From assembly GCF_009650095.1 (NCBI RefSeq), contig NZ_CP045915.1:3472001-3536000 (forward strand): a DNA stretch of 64,000 nt, in the 5' to 3' direction. The notes below the pieces were generated by a model that made no database searches, was not told where the DNA came from, and saw only the letters and a program-made list of their open reading frames with translations. Shown here in pieces: positions 34,620-41,366 of this stretch. The position numbers and the translations under genes are program-made. This DNA comes from Gracilibacillus salitolerans (GTDB lineage: Bacteria; Bacillota; Bacilli; Bacillales; Amphibacillaceae). Numbering within the stretch: position 1 is the first letter of the stretch; each line of letters begins with the position of its first letter.

Positions 34620-35336
34620 GTGGGGCGCAATGGAACCATGGAAGATGCGACCATTCAAAGTGACCATTTGAATGAAGAAATCCAGATAAAGTGGTACCTT
34701 CCAGAAGGATTTACAGCTTTTAAAGATTATCAATTGTGTATTATGAATGATGGTGATGATTATTTCAGGATGGGACGAGTGGCGACTTTAAGTGATCAGC
34801 TACATGAAGATATAGTGATTGAATCAACTATTTTTGTTGGCGTTCATTATCAAGATAAGAATGACCGGTGGGGAAAATATCACCCAAGTGGGAAACAACA
34901 GGAAGCCTATATTGCTTTTCTTGTAAAGGAAGCGATTCCTTATGTCGAGAATCATTTACATATTACACCGGTAAAGCGAGTATTAATGGGAGATTCGCTA
35001 GCTGGTACATTGGCATTTATAATCGCAACCCAATTTCCACATACGTTCGATACGGTGATAATGCAATCACCCTATGTTGATGAGGATGTGTTGGAAAGGG
35101 CAAGCAATGCATCGGAATTTTCACATATTGAAGTATTTCATTCGATTGGAAAAGAAGAAACAGATGTACACATGACAAATGGAGAAACTGCGGATTTTTT
35201 AACGCCTAATCGCACTTTAAATCATACCTTAGATGGGAAACTGCAGGTCTATCATTTTGATGAATTTAACGGGAATCATACATGGAAATATTGGCAAAAA
35301 GATTTAAAAGAAATATTAATGAAGATGTTAGGATAA
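34620..35336 (+). CDS. yjcH: Alpha/beta-hydrolase esterase (YjcH-like)
   Basis: A 238-residue cytoplasmic esterase-D-type alpha/beta hydrolase. The nucleophile elbow is VLMGDSLAG (Ser near residue 124), acidic residues follow YVDED, and the terminal His is in FNGNHTWKYW near 220. The overall layout matches the Bacillus YjcH/YbbA esterases related to enterobactin esterase. The start is GTG, seven bases after GGAGG; an overlapping ATG leads to a short dead-end frame. A GNAT gene of YjcF type follows 11 bp downstream. In B. subtilis yjcF, yjcG and yjcH are neighbours, which supports the symbol; yjcG is missing here. The substrate is unknown. Confidence 0.8.
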   Translation: MGRNGTMEDATIQSDHLNEEIQIKWYLPEGFTAFKDYQLCIMNDGDDYFRMGRVATLSDQLHEDIVIESTIFVGVHYQDKNDRWGKYHPSGKQQEAYIAFLVKEAIPYVENHLHITPVKRVLMGDSLAGTLAFIIATQFPHTFDTVIMQSPYVDEDVLERASNASEFSHIEVFHSIGKEETDVHMTNGETADFLTPNRTLNHTLDGKLQVYHFDEFNGNHTWKYWQKDLKEILMKMLG

Positions 35337-35347
35337 GGGGATAAGAA

Positions 35348-35770
35348 ATGGATTTAAAAGTAGTCAAAACCGAAGAGGAATTACAGGATGCCTATAAAGT
35401 TCGTTTCACTGTTTTTGTGAATGAACAAGGAGTACCAGAAGAGTTAGAAATTGATGAACTAGAACAAGAAGCACTGCATTTTATTGGGTATGGAAATAAG
35501 GGGCCGGTGGCAGCCAGTAGAATGCGCTTTGTTGATGGTTACGCTAAGATGGAGAGAATTTGTGTATTACAATCACAACGAGGCAAAGGCTTCGGTAGAG
35601 ATATTCTTTTATTTATGGAAGACAAAGCAAAAGAAAAAGGCATGAAAAAAGCAAAACTAAATGCCCAAATACAAGCGGAGAAATTTTATCAATCGCTTGG
35701 ATATGAAACGATTTCAGGTGAGTTCATGGATGCCGGCATCCCTCATGTGACAATGACAAAACCATTATAA
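35348..35770 (+). CDS. yjcF: GNAT N-acetyltransferase (YjcF-like)
   Basis: A 140-residue GNAT protein matching YjcF in length and motifs: VRFTVFVNEQGVPEELEIDE (about residues 17-36), RMRFVDGYAKMERICVLQSQ, then the acetyl-CoA loop RGKGFGRDILLFME (about 81-94) and AQIQAEKFYQSLGY. It is co-transcribed with the YjcH-like esterase gene (11-bp gap, GGGGATAAG binding site). The function in Bacillus is not established. Its TAA stop is the first triplet of a family B repeat, and a terminator lies after that repeat at 35919. Confidence 0.85.
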   Translation: MDLKVVKTEEELQDAYKVRFTVFVNEQGVPEELEIDELEQEALHFIGYGNKGPVAASRMRFVDGYAKMERICVLQSQRGKGFGRDILLFMEDKAKEKGMKKAKLNAQIQAEKFYQSLGYETISGEFMDAGIPHVTMTKPL

Positions 35771-35915
35771 AGTGAGACTTCCAATTGTGGGGTGGTTTTC
35801 CCTACTGTTGGTTAGCAAAACTTCTCAGGAAGTTAGCGACCGTTACCCCTCAATATACTTCATTGAAATTTCCGCTCGAAGTGAGGGGTTACGGACGGTT
35901 AGCACCGTGATAGAC
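35768..35915 (+). repeat. Dispersed repeat family B, copy B1 (full length)
   Basis: About 148 bp starting TAAAGTGAGACTTCCAATTG at the stop codon of the yjcF-like gene and ending GGTTAGCACCGTGATA. It contains three hairpins: CCAA..GGGG/CCC..TTGG, AACTTCTCAGGAAGTT, and a long arm pairing TACCCCTC with GAGGGGTTA and ACCGT with ACGGT. Related copies are at 44725 (full), 25724 (deleted) and 12019 (first hairpin). No coding frame. Probably transcribed as a 3' UTR structure or a mobile-element derivative (inference). Confidence 0.78.
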
Positions 35916-35918
35916 TGT

Positions 35919-35957
35919 TAAAGCTAAAATGGGAAATCCATTCTAGCTTTTTTTTTT
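35919..35957 (+). terminator. Terminator of yjcH-yjcF transcript
   Basis: AAGCTAAAATGG pairs with CCATTCTAGCTT and is followed by T10. It lies immediately after repeat B1. Confidence 0.82.
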
Positions 35958-36036
35958 AGAACCTTTTCAATATGTATGTACTTTATTGTTTTGGTATATC
36001 CTAATAAAAAATCTGATAAAGATAGGAGAAACAACG

Positions 36037-36711
36037 ATGCATTACGGTTCAATTTTTGTAGAGACTTTGTTTGGTTTTGTCATGTTGTTTATCTTAACTA
36101 AGGTGCTTGGAAAAACACAAATCAGACAACTGACAGCATTTGATTTTATCTCTGCACTTATTCTTGGGGAATTAGTTGGGAATGCCCTTTATGATAACGA
36201 AGTAGGTATTAGGGATATTGCTTTTGCAATTCTGTTGTGGGGAGGTTTATTATATTTGACAGAAATTACTACCCAACGGTTTAAGAACACAAGATCGATT
36301 CTGGAGGGCCGGCCATCAATTGTCATCCATAAAGGGAAATTACAGCGCGACGAAATGAAAAAAGGAAAGCTTGATATAAATCAGTTATTACACTTATTGC
36401 GATCCAAAGATGTATTTTCCATTCGAGAAGTAGATTATGCCATCCTGGAAACAGACGGTACAGTTTCCGTAATGAAGAAAACTGCCCACCAACTCCCAAC
36501 ACGCAATGACTTAAATCTTCCCCTTGAACAAGTCGCATTATCCTTCATGCTCATTAATGACGGCGAAATTATTTGGGATAGCCTTCGCGAAATCGGTAAG
36601 GATGAAAATTGGTTAAAAGAGGAATTAGAGAAACAGGAAATTAATTCTGTTAAAGATGTGTTTTTTGCTGAATACGAAAAAGACCAAAATCTATATGTTC
36701 AAGGATATTAA
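36037..36711 (+). CDS. DUF421 membrane protein (YetF/YkjA/YrbG family)
   Basis: A 224-residue protein with three N-terminal TM helices (about residues 5-27, 38-58 and 62-82) and a cytoplasmic DUF421 domain containing RSILEGRPSIVIHKGKL (about 88-104), INQLLHLLRSKDVFSIREVDYAILE and a DUF1657-like end LMINDGEIIWDSLREIGKD. The family is common in Bacillus; some members are linked to spores or membrane homeostasis, but no reaction is known. ATG 36037 follows AGGAG at proper spacing; the longer upstream frame has no binding site. A strong terminator follows at 36721. Confidence 0.87.
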   Translation: MHYGSIFVETLFGFVMLFILTKVLGKTQIRQLTAFDFISALILGELVGNALYDNEVGIRDIAFAILLWGGLLYLTEITTQRFKNTRSILEGRPSIVIHKGKLQRDEMKKGKLDINQLLHLLRSKDVFSIREVDYAILETDGTVSVMKKTAHQLPTRNDLNLPLEQVALSFMLINDGEIIWDSLREIGKDENWLKEELEKQEINSVKDVFFAEYEKDQNLYVQGY

Positions 36712-36720
36712 TACCTAATA

Positions 36721-36778
36721 AGTAGTTCTATTTGGAGTACAAAGTTTTTATATGTACTCCAAAGGGAACTACTTTTTC
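36721..36778 (+). terminator. Terminator after DUF421 gene
   Basis: AGTAGTTC...TTTGGAGTACA pairs with TGTACTCCAAA...GAACTACT, then TTTTTC: a long two-part stem. Confidence 0.85.
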
Positions 36779-36873
36779 ATTTAAGTATGATGCATTTACC
36801 ACAAAACTAAAAACTATCTTATCAAAAATGAATGGATCAAATATATCATCATTCAATCCATCCTTTAACTAAC

Positions 36874-37152
36874 CTATACTGTTGCTTCAAATTTGCCACC
36901 TTTTCCAGTGACTTCTGCATATATTGTATGTTTTGTATGAATTTCTTGTTCCGTTGCTTGATCACGTTTTCTTTTCTTTTGCTGAGGAATCATTATTTTT
37001 TTCGGTTCATCCTTTGTTTGTTCCTCTTTATAACGCATGCCAAATTGGATCGGGTATAGCCTTTCAATTGGAAATGGATCACGCTCTTCACGTGTGACAC
37101 GATTATGATACTGTTGATACTGATAATTCTCAACTGGCATAATATATCCCAT
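36874..37152 (-). CDS. Hypothetical protein in spore coat cluster
   Basis: A 92-residue hydrophilic protein: an aromatic N-terminus (MPVENYQYQQYHNRVTREER), a basic middle (QQKKRKRDQATEQE) and a C-terminus ENHTKH-like then EVTGKGGKFEATV. No signal peptide or membrane helix. The frame begins with a GTG inside the binding site; ATG 37152, ten bases after AAGGGG, is chosen. It is the last of three minus-strand genes headed by a CotO-like gene, so a coat or sporulation role is plausible from position only. I do not recognise its family. Confidence 0.6.
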   Translation of the reverse strand: MGYIMPVENYQYQQYHNRVTREERDPFPIERLYPIQFGMRYKEEQTKDEPKKIMIPQQKKRKRDQATEQEIHTKHTIYAEVTGKGGKFEATV

Positions 37153-37372
37153 TATCACCCATCCCCTTTCATGCTTCTATATTATTATATACCCATAATT
37201 TCGGAAGATGAATCATACTTTTGTCCGTCTAATAAGAAAAGACAGGAAAAATCCACCCAAAAGCCCTTCTTGGGTACTTGATACATCAGAATAGAAGGAA
37301 GCAAATCCACAACAATTTTACTTTGCAGTTTATGTTTTATATGCACCAATGTATATTCTTTCTTACAAAAAT

Positions 37373-37411
37373 AAAACAGATAGCTCCTCACGAAAAAGCT
37401 ATCTGTTTTAT
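37373..37411 (-). terminator. Terminator after small acidic protein gene
   Basis: AAAACAGATAGCT pairs with AGCTATCTGTTTT, ending 3 bp after the stop codon of the minus-strand gene at 37414. Confidence 0.8.
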
Positions 37412-37413
37412 TA

Positions 37414-37635
37414 TTAGAACCATGAAAATGGAGGTCGTTCGCCTTTTTCTTTGTCATCATCGTCTTGTTCGTCTGCAACCTCTTCCACTTCATCTTTTTC
37501 AATCAGTTCCTCTTCTTCGCCTTCCACACCACGTGGACCAAAGAAAGGATCGTGGCGACGAGTTGGTTCAATTCGAACATTCTCTGCTTTGATAACTAGA
37601 TCTTTCACATAAATCACTTTCTTCTTTTCTGACAC
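37414..37635 (-). CDS. Small protein with acidic tail in spore coat cluster
   Basis: A 73-residue protein. The N-terminal segment KKVIYVKDLVIKAENVRIEP (about residues 5-24) is followed by RRHDPFFGPRG and then a highly acidic stretch (Glu/Asp runs, about 35-65), ending PPFSWF. Cytoplasmic, with no membrane segment. The start GTG 37635 lies eight bases after AAGGAG, which rules out the GTG three codons earlier. It lies between a CotO-like gene and another small gene on the same strand and is probably a coat-associated or sporulation protein. The family is not recognised with certainty; conserved homologues near cot genes would be expected if so. Confidence 0.68.
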   Translation of the reverse strand: MSEKKKVIYVKDLVIKAENVRIEPTRRHDPFFGPRGVEGEEEELIEKDEVEEVADEQDDDDKEKGERPPFSWF

Positions 37636-37734
37636 GTTCTTCACTCCTTCTTCCTTTTATATCCAATGTACTAGGTTACAATTGATCATTACATCTTATG
37701 CATTAGGCAAAGAATAGTGTCATTTATCCCTATA

Positions 37735-38133
37735 TTATAAGCCGACCATATGGATTTCTTTAATTTGTTTCAGCGGAATGGATATAGGCCTAGGTTTACT
37801 TGCCACTTTTATGATTACCATATCATTTTGATAGTCATCGATCAGTCCTATATATTTTTTCCGCTCCGTTATTAATTCGCATTTTACTCTTGGAACATGA
37901 AAAGGCATAGAAGCAAAATAGATTACTTTTTCCAATATGGTCATTTCATTAAATGTTTTATTTTCCAGTTGTTTCTTTGAAATATACTGATCAGGTATAT
38001 CTTGAGATTGACGTGGCTTATCATAGGCACTAACAGAATGATAACGTGACTGCATGGTTCGCTTCGGTTCTGCCAAATCGGGTTGAGTAATATATAACTT
38101 TGGTAATTCTCGATTTTCACTGATGGAGTCCAT
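37735..38133 (-). CDS. cotO: CotO-like spore coat protein
   Basis: A 132-residue protein whose C-terminal half (about 65-132) matches the end of B. subtilis CotO: MPFHVPRVKCELITERKKYI, G, LIDDYQNDMVIIK, then PISIPLKQIKEIHMVGL. The Pro/Ser/Tyr-rich N-terminal half is shorter than in B. subtilis (227 aa). CotO helps assemble the outer coat. ATG 38133 lies eight bases after GGGAGG; the longer frame starts before that site. It is divergent from a CotY/CotZ gene, the same gene neighbourhood as the cotZ/cotO region of B. subtilis. Expression is expected in the late mother cell. Confidence 0.7.
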   Translation of the reverse strand: MDSISENRELPKLYITQPDLAEPKRTMQSRYHSVSAYDKPRQSQDIPDQYISKKQLENKTFNEMTILEKVIYFASMPFHVPRVKCELITERKKYIGLIDDYQNDMVIIKVASKPRPISIPLKQIKEIHMVGL

Positions 38134-38239
38134 CTTCACTACCTCCCTATAACACTGCATACTTATGTATATGACAAACGTCTATAGCATGTGAAAAAAA
38201 AAGCAATACTTAATTATGTAAAACAAGGCTTCTGTCTAT

Positions 38240-38266
38240 ACGAATAGACAATTCTTTCATAGATTA
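38240..38266 (+). promoter_or_regulatory. Possible sigma-K promoter for the CotY/CotZ-like gene
   Basis: CATAGATTA at 38258 matches the sigma-K -10 consensus CATANNNTA exactly, with an AC pair about 16 bases upstream. It lies 43 bp before the coat gene start. Motif seen; use inferred. Confidence 0.42.
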
Positions 38267-38308
38267 ATTAGTGTTAACGAAATCTTTTCAGAAGAGGAGT
38301 GTAGTGTA

Positions 38309-38797
38309 ATGGGAAAAAATACAGGATGTCATGATGATAATGTAGCTGGAATTAGTGGAAGTGATTGTGTATGCGAAGTTGTTCGTGCGATTAATGATGC
38401 ACAAGATAACGTTGTAGAAATGGAATGTGATGTAAGCTGTGCGCGATCTATTCAAGATTTAGTATCACCAGTGCGAGGTAACGGCTTAGATACAGTACCT
38501 TTTATTCTATATGATAAAAAAGGAAAACCTTTCAAAGGATTCGGAGCTGAAGTTAGTGACGGTAGATTCGAATGCTTCAGCAGTTTTATTTTCCGAGTAA
38601 CAGAAGTGGATGATGAGGACTGCTGTGCAGTATTAGAACTATTAGTGTTCGACAACGATGACACTACTTGCGGCGATCCTTGTGAGCAATTGGACAACGA
38701 AAAAGTGAGTGATCTAGAGCGTACTGGTATCTGTATTACTGTAGACTTAAATTGCTTCTGTGCTATTACTTGCTTACCAGCTGTTTCTGTATTTTAA
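38309..38797 (+). CDS. cotZ: CotY/CotZ (ExsY)-family spore coat/exosporium protein
   Basis: A 162-residue Cys-rich protein of the CotY/CotZ/ExsY family. It has SGSDCVCEVVRAINDAQDNV at the start (about residues 17-36), a second Cys pair in MECDVSCARSIQDL, the central VPFILYDKKGKPFKGFGAE and the Cys-rich end CITVDLNCFCAITCLP. The family self-assembles into disulfide-crosslinked hexagonal lattices in the spore crust or exosporium basal layer. GAGGAG precedes the ATG. It is divergent from the CotO-like gene; terminator at 38809. CotY and CotZ cannot be told apart from this sequence alone, so the symbol is tentative. Confidence 0.9.
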   Translation: MGKNTGCHDDNVAGISGSDCVCEVVRAINDAQDNVVEMECDVSCARSIQDLVSPVRGNGLDTVPFILYDKKGKPFKGFGAEVSDGRFECFSSFIFRVTEVDDEDCCAVLELLVFDNDDTTCGDPCEQLDNEKVSDLERTGICITVDLNCFCAITCLPAVSVF

Positions 38798-38808
38798 TAA
38801 TTAATTTT

Positions 38809-38843
38809 AATCTTCCAGCGATAGAAAGCTGGAAGATTTTTTT
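38809..38843 (+). terminator. Terminator after coat protein gene
   Basis: AATCTTCCAGC pairs with GCTGGAAGATT, then TTTTTC. Confidence 0.88.
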
Positions 38844-38991
38844 CATTTTCGAACCATATTACTTGTATTTTTCTATCAACATTTGATAAAATCCGACACG
38901 TTGTGTGAAAAATGGCGAATATTTAGTGACAGAAAAGGGTATAGTATGTTGTGCACTCATACACAAAACAATATTTGGAAAGGATGATAGG

Positions 38992-40530
38992 ATGAAAAAG
39001 GTTACAAAGGTCTTTTATATTTCTCTTGCAATTTCAGTGTTATTTATTATATGGGGGATTATTCCTAGCAGTGTATTACCTGAATGGAACCTCGATCACG
39101 TCACTACTCTTATTCAAGGTTTTCTGGTAACACGTTTCGGTTGGTTCTATTTATTAGTAACAACTGCTTTTTTAATTTTTGCGATATTTTTAATTGTATC
39201 TAAATATGGCAACATTGTGCTTGGAAAAGACGGAGATAAACCCGAATATAATTATTTAACATGGTTCGGTATGCTATTTAGTGCTGGTATGGGAATTGGT
39301 CTTGTCTTCTGGGGTGCAGCAGAACCAGTTTGGCACTTGCACGCTCCACCATACCCAACCGACACAGAAGCAGCTGCAGCACGTGTAGCTATGCAGCATA
39401 GTTTCTTCCACTGGGGCTTTCATCCATGGGCAGTATATGCCACATTAGCATTGGCATTAGCTTACTTTCAATTCAGAAAGGACGAGCCTGGTCTAATCAG
39501 TAGTACCTTGAAGCCTATTTACGGGGACAGAATGAATGGTGGCTATGGTACATTAATTAATGTGATTGCTGTATTTGCTACAGTATTTGGCGTTGCTACC
39601 TCACTAGGTCTTGGTGCACAACAAATTGGTAGTGGTTTAGAATTTATTTCTGAAAATATTTCTAATACTATTTATACACAACTCATTATTATTGCAGCCG
39701 TAACAATCTTATATATGATTTCTGCATTAACTGGTTTGAATAAAGGGATTAAAATTCTAAGTACAACAAACATTATCGTTGCAATTCTGTTAATGCTGTT
39801 CTTATTATTTACTGGTCCAACCAACTTCATTATGAATTTCTTCACAACAACATTAGGCTCTTATATTTCGAACTTACCTGAGATGAGTTTCCGTATGGCG
39901 CCTTTTAATGAGGAAAATGCACACTGGTTAGAAGATTGGACCATTTTCTACTGGGCATGGTGGATCGCTTGGGCTCCATTCGTCGGTATGTTTATCGCCC
40001 GTGTATCTCGTGGCCGAACAGTTAGAGAGTTTGTTGTTGGGGTCTTGCTGGTACCAACCATTTTTGGTGCGTTATGGTTTAGTGTATTTGGTGGATCAGC
40101 TATTCACCTGGAAATGAACGAAAATATCGATATACTTAGTATCATGAATGAATCTGGATCTGAAGCGGCACTTTTTACCGTTTTGGAAAACTTCCCATTA
40201 AGTTTAATCATGTCGGTGCTTGCCGTATTACTGATCAGTACTTTCTTTATCACATCTGCTGACTCAGCAACATTCGTCCTTGGTATGCAAACTACGAATG
40301 GTGATTTAAATCCAGATATTAAGGTGAAAGTTGCATGGGGACTTGTTCAATCTGGTACAGCTGCTGTATTATTATGGCAGGGTGGACTGGAAGCATTACA
40401 AACAGCCTCGATCATTGCGGCCTTCCCTTTTGCCATTATTATGATTATGGTTATCTTCTCGATATTTAGAGCATTCAGAGAAGAAGCACGTCTATATACA
40501 TTGAAAAGAAGAAAAAGAGAACAGAGTTAA
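38992..40530 (+). CDS. BCCT family compatible-solute transporter
   Basis: A 512-residue, 12-TM BCCT transporter related to OpuD/BetL. It has GMGIGLVFWGAAEPVWHLHAP near residue 98 (TM3 and substrate loop), YWAWWIAWAPFVGMFIARVSRG near 318 and ITSADSATFVLGMQTTNGD near 420. It carries glycine betaine or a similar osmoprotectant inward with Na+. ATG 38992 lies seven bases after AAAGGA; a longer frame from 38905 lacks a binding site and adds 29 unlikely residues. The TAA stop is the first triplet of repeat A2. It is monocistronic. Confidence 0.93.
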   Translation: MKKVTKVFYISLAISVLFIIWGIIPSSVLPEWNLDHVTTLIQGFLVTRFGWFYLLVTTAFLIFAIFLIVSKYGNIVLGKDGDKPEYNYLTWFGMLFSAGMGIGLVFWGAAEPVWHLHAPPYPTDTEAAAARVAMQHSFFHWGFHPWAVYATLALALAYFQFRKDEPGLISSTLKPIYGDRMNGGYGTLINVIAVFATVFGVATSLGLGAQQIGSGLEFISENISNTIYTQLIIIAAVTILYMISALTGLNKGIKILSTTNIIVAILLMLFLLFTGPTNFIMNFFTTTLGSYISNLPEMSFRMAPFNEENAHWLEDWTIFYWAWWIAWAPFVGMFIARVSRGRTVREFVVGVLLVPTIFGALWFSVFGGSAIHLEMNENIDILSIMNESGSEAALFTVLENFPLSLIMSVLAVLLISTFFITSADSATFVLGMQTTNGDLNPDIKVKVAWGLVQSGTAAVLLWQGGLEALQTASIIAAFPFAIIMIMVIFSIFRAFREEARLYTLKRRKREQS

Positions 40531-40677
40531 GAAAAGCGCAAAGCGCCCGCTTAAAAACGTAGCGACTGGACCGAAGCAACTGAGATAAAGGAATCACGGT
40601 GAGCATACGAACCGATGATGACTTAGCGTAGGGCGCTTTCGGGAAGTCGCCTAGTTTTTGGCGCTTGGAGCTAGACA
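40528..40677 (+). repeat. Dispersed repeat family A, copy A2 (full length)
   Basis: Starts TAAGAAAAGCGCAAAGCGCC at the BCCT stop codon and ends GGCGCTTGGAGCTAGACA. About 150 bp, roughly 80% like A1. Left-arm AAAAAC pairs with right-arm GTTTTT, where A1 has AGAAAC with GTTTCT: a compensating pair change. AAAGCGCCC also pairs with GGGCGCTTT. Both strands give only unconvincing short frames. Confidence 0.82.
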
Positions 40678-40707
40678 TCTCCGTTTATACTTTCTTACCT
40701 GTTAAGA

Positions 40708-40743
40708 AGAAAGGCTATCTCCTTTTTGTGAGATAGCCTTTCA
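40708..40743. terminator. Bidirectional terminator
   Basis: AAAGGCTATCTC pairs with GAGATAGCCTTT between the BCCT gene and the convergent DCC-family gene. Confidence 0.8.
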
Positions 40744-41136
40744 TGTATCTAAAAAGCGTTGTTTGTCTTCTGGTTTTGGAATCATACATTGTTCTTTTTT
40801 ACCAAACCAACGATAACGATTTTTGGCAAGAATGGTATAGAATATATCACGAACCGGTTTTGGTATAACAAGAAATACCAATAAGAGTTGATAAGCTCCA
40901 TTTAGTTCTTTAGCAATACGTAAAGCAGCCGTGGATTTTGTATAAACACAACCTTTTTCAATAAGAACCATACTGTCCATATCTGTTGAGATTTGATGTT
41001 CTATTAATAATTGTTTGCCTTCATTACTTTGTAGCGATGCGAATTGGAACTTGAGATCGGGGTCTCTCTTGATAATAAACTGCACACTACTGCTGCAGAA
41101 ATTACAGATACCATCGAATAAAATGATTCTTTGCAT
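40741..41136 (-). CDS. DCC-family thiol-disulfide oxidoreductase-like protein (YuxK type)
   Basis: A 131-residue thioredoxin-fold-like protein of the DUF393/DCC family. It has the signature FDGICNFCSSSVQFIIKRD (about residues 6-24, DxxCxxC), followed by LKFQFASLQSNEGK and the C-terminal FYTILAKNRYRWFGKKEQC. The CxxC pair suggests redox activity, but no substrate is known for the family. ATG 41136 follows AGAGGTG; the frame's earlier GTG lies inside that site. It is monocistronic between two hairpins. Confidence 0.85.
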   Translation of the reverse strand: MQRIILFDGICNFCSSSVQFIIKRDPDLKFQFASLQSNEGKQLLIEHQISTDMDSMVLIEKGCVYTKSTAALRIAKELNGAYQLLLVFLVIPKPVRDIFYTILAKNRYRWFGKKEQCMIPKPEDKQRFLDT

Positions 41137-41298
41137 ACATAGCACCTCTTTTGTCCAATATATCAGATTTTACTAAGTTACTACAAAAGGTAAAGCCTTA
41201 GGTAAGAACAGTATTTTTGATCTCTTCATGTAAAACGACTCAATACTCGCCAACATGTATATGCTTTCCCACAGAAAGCTCGCATATTTTAGGTGAAA

Positions 41299-41334
41299 TT
41301 AAACCCGCTTCATTTAAAGGAAGCGGGTTTAAAC
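41299..41334 (-). terminator. Terminator after CPA2 antiporter gene
   Basis: TTAAACCCGCTTC pairs with GAAGCGGGTTTAA. It lies about 30 bp downstream of the minus-strand antiporter stop. Confidence 0.75.
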
Positions 41335-41366
41335 ATGACTGACTATTTCATTAGCTAATAAAGATT

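Noticed and set aside
35986..36036. N-terminal extension of the DUF421 protein
   Set aside because: The upstream start has no binding site, while ATG 36037 has AGGAG at the expected distance and begins the first membrane helix as in the family.
37185..37502. A 105-codon minus-strand frame between the small coat-cluster genes
   Set aside because: It overlaps the well-supported 37414-37635 gene in another frame and runs through its terminator hairpin, and no binding site supports an internal start.
38905..38991. N-terminal extension of the BCCT transporter at 38992
   Set aside because: The extra 29 residues have no ribosome binding site, are unlike BCCT N-termini, and ATG 38992 has an AAAGGA site at the right distance.
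40475..40678. Short minus-strand frame across repeat A2, with related frames at 8344-8586 and 52175-52369
   Set aside because: The predicted peptides resemble each other only because they read the family A repeat. They have no ribosome binding site and the copies are disrupted differently, so the repeat is not coding.
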